A stretch of 64,000 nucleotides of DNA from Paralithodes platypus (taxonomy: Eukaryota > Arthropoda > Malacostraca > Decapoda > Lithodidae), in assembly GCA_032716605.1 (NCBI GenBank), contig CM064495.1, forward strand, positions 48,779,320 to 48,843,319, in the 5' to 3' direction. The position numbers and the translations under genes are program-made. A model generated the notes under the pieces. That model had not been told where the DNA came from and did not search any database. It saw only the letters and a program-made list of their open reading frames with translations. This document shows, piece after piece, positions 63,736 to 64,000 of this stretch (within the stretch, counting starts at the first letter, position 1; each line of letters begins with the position of its first letter).

Positions 63736-64000
63736 AACTTTGACAATGATTGAACCAAATATACTAATAACCCCCAAGACTTTGCATGACAACCCTACAA
63801 CAGCAACAAATAGCTGGATTTGTTTTAAGGACAAGTGTAATTCCAGATTAATGTAAAAATATCCTATTTTCATCTCTCTCTCTCTCCACCAAGTGTAATT
63901 CCAGATTACTGTACATCTCTCTCTCTCTTGCTCTTCCACCCCTCAGTGTGGCTGACAAACGTGTTCCTGCTCTCACATTATGTCCATTACTGATCAATGT

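Noticed and set aside
63697..63939. Further upstream SACS exon
   Set aside because: The minus-strand frame has no sacsin motif and covers a dispersed repeat and TC-rich DNA.

Overview
This window looks like animal nuclear DNA from an arthropod, most probably a decapod crustacean. The reasons are one spliced metazoan gene, an intergenic landscape of nested transposons, inverted-repeat DNA elements and A+T-rich minisatellites, and two DIRS-type tyrosine-recombinase retrotransposons of the kind known from decapods. The species assignment is inference. No bacterial, organellar or viral backbone is visible.

The only host gene I can support is sacsin (SACS), on the minus strand from the right edge down to 38397. 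Six exons can be joined by canonical splice sites with consistent phases: 63361-62544, 62245-62033, 60968-60827, 58958-58644, the giant 10.8 kb exon 57041-46219, and a terminal exon 38672-38397. The joined reading frame gives about 4194 residues: the tail of the first sacsin repeat, two complete Hsp90-like sacsin repeats, a J domain and a C-terminal HEPN domain. The 5' end lies beyond the window. The HEPN domain is split by a 7.5 kb intron filled with transposons.

Layout from the left: 1-16 kb is a graveyard of foldback elements and retroelement fragments. It includes a foldback element split by an I-like LINE that is itself split by a 301 bp SINE, an RTE-like LINE 3' end, a BEL/Pao integrase tail and tRNA-derived SINEs. 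16.2-24.2 kb and 27.6-36.0 kb hold two DIRS1-like elements in the same orientation, each inside an A+T-rich tandem array. The right one is well preserved (gag-like ORF of 1007 codons, intact RT YLDD, intact tyrosine recombinase); the left one is dead. Between them lie a minisatellite and a LINE inserted into a tRNA SINE. 36.7-37.5 kb is a piggyBac-like element nested in another DNA transposon. The last SACS intron (38.7-46.2 kb) holds a Tigger element with an RTE LINE inside, two head-to-head copies of a ~510 bp SINE-like repeat, and two non-autonomous DNA transposons with clear terminal inverted repeats.

The most interesting signals are: a SINE-like family whose last ~95 bp match the 3' coding end of a LINE in the same window (a candidate SINE/LINE partnership); a repeated 14-bp palindrome upstream of the DIRS gag ORF; an overlapping-frame arrangement of the DIRS RT/RNase H/methyltransferase-like and recombinase ORFs; and the reconstructed sacsin gene with a SINE pressed against one of its splice donors.
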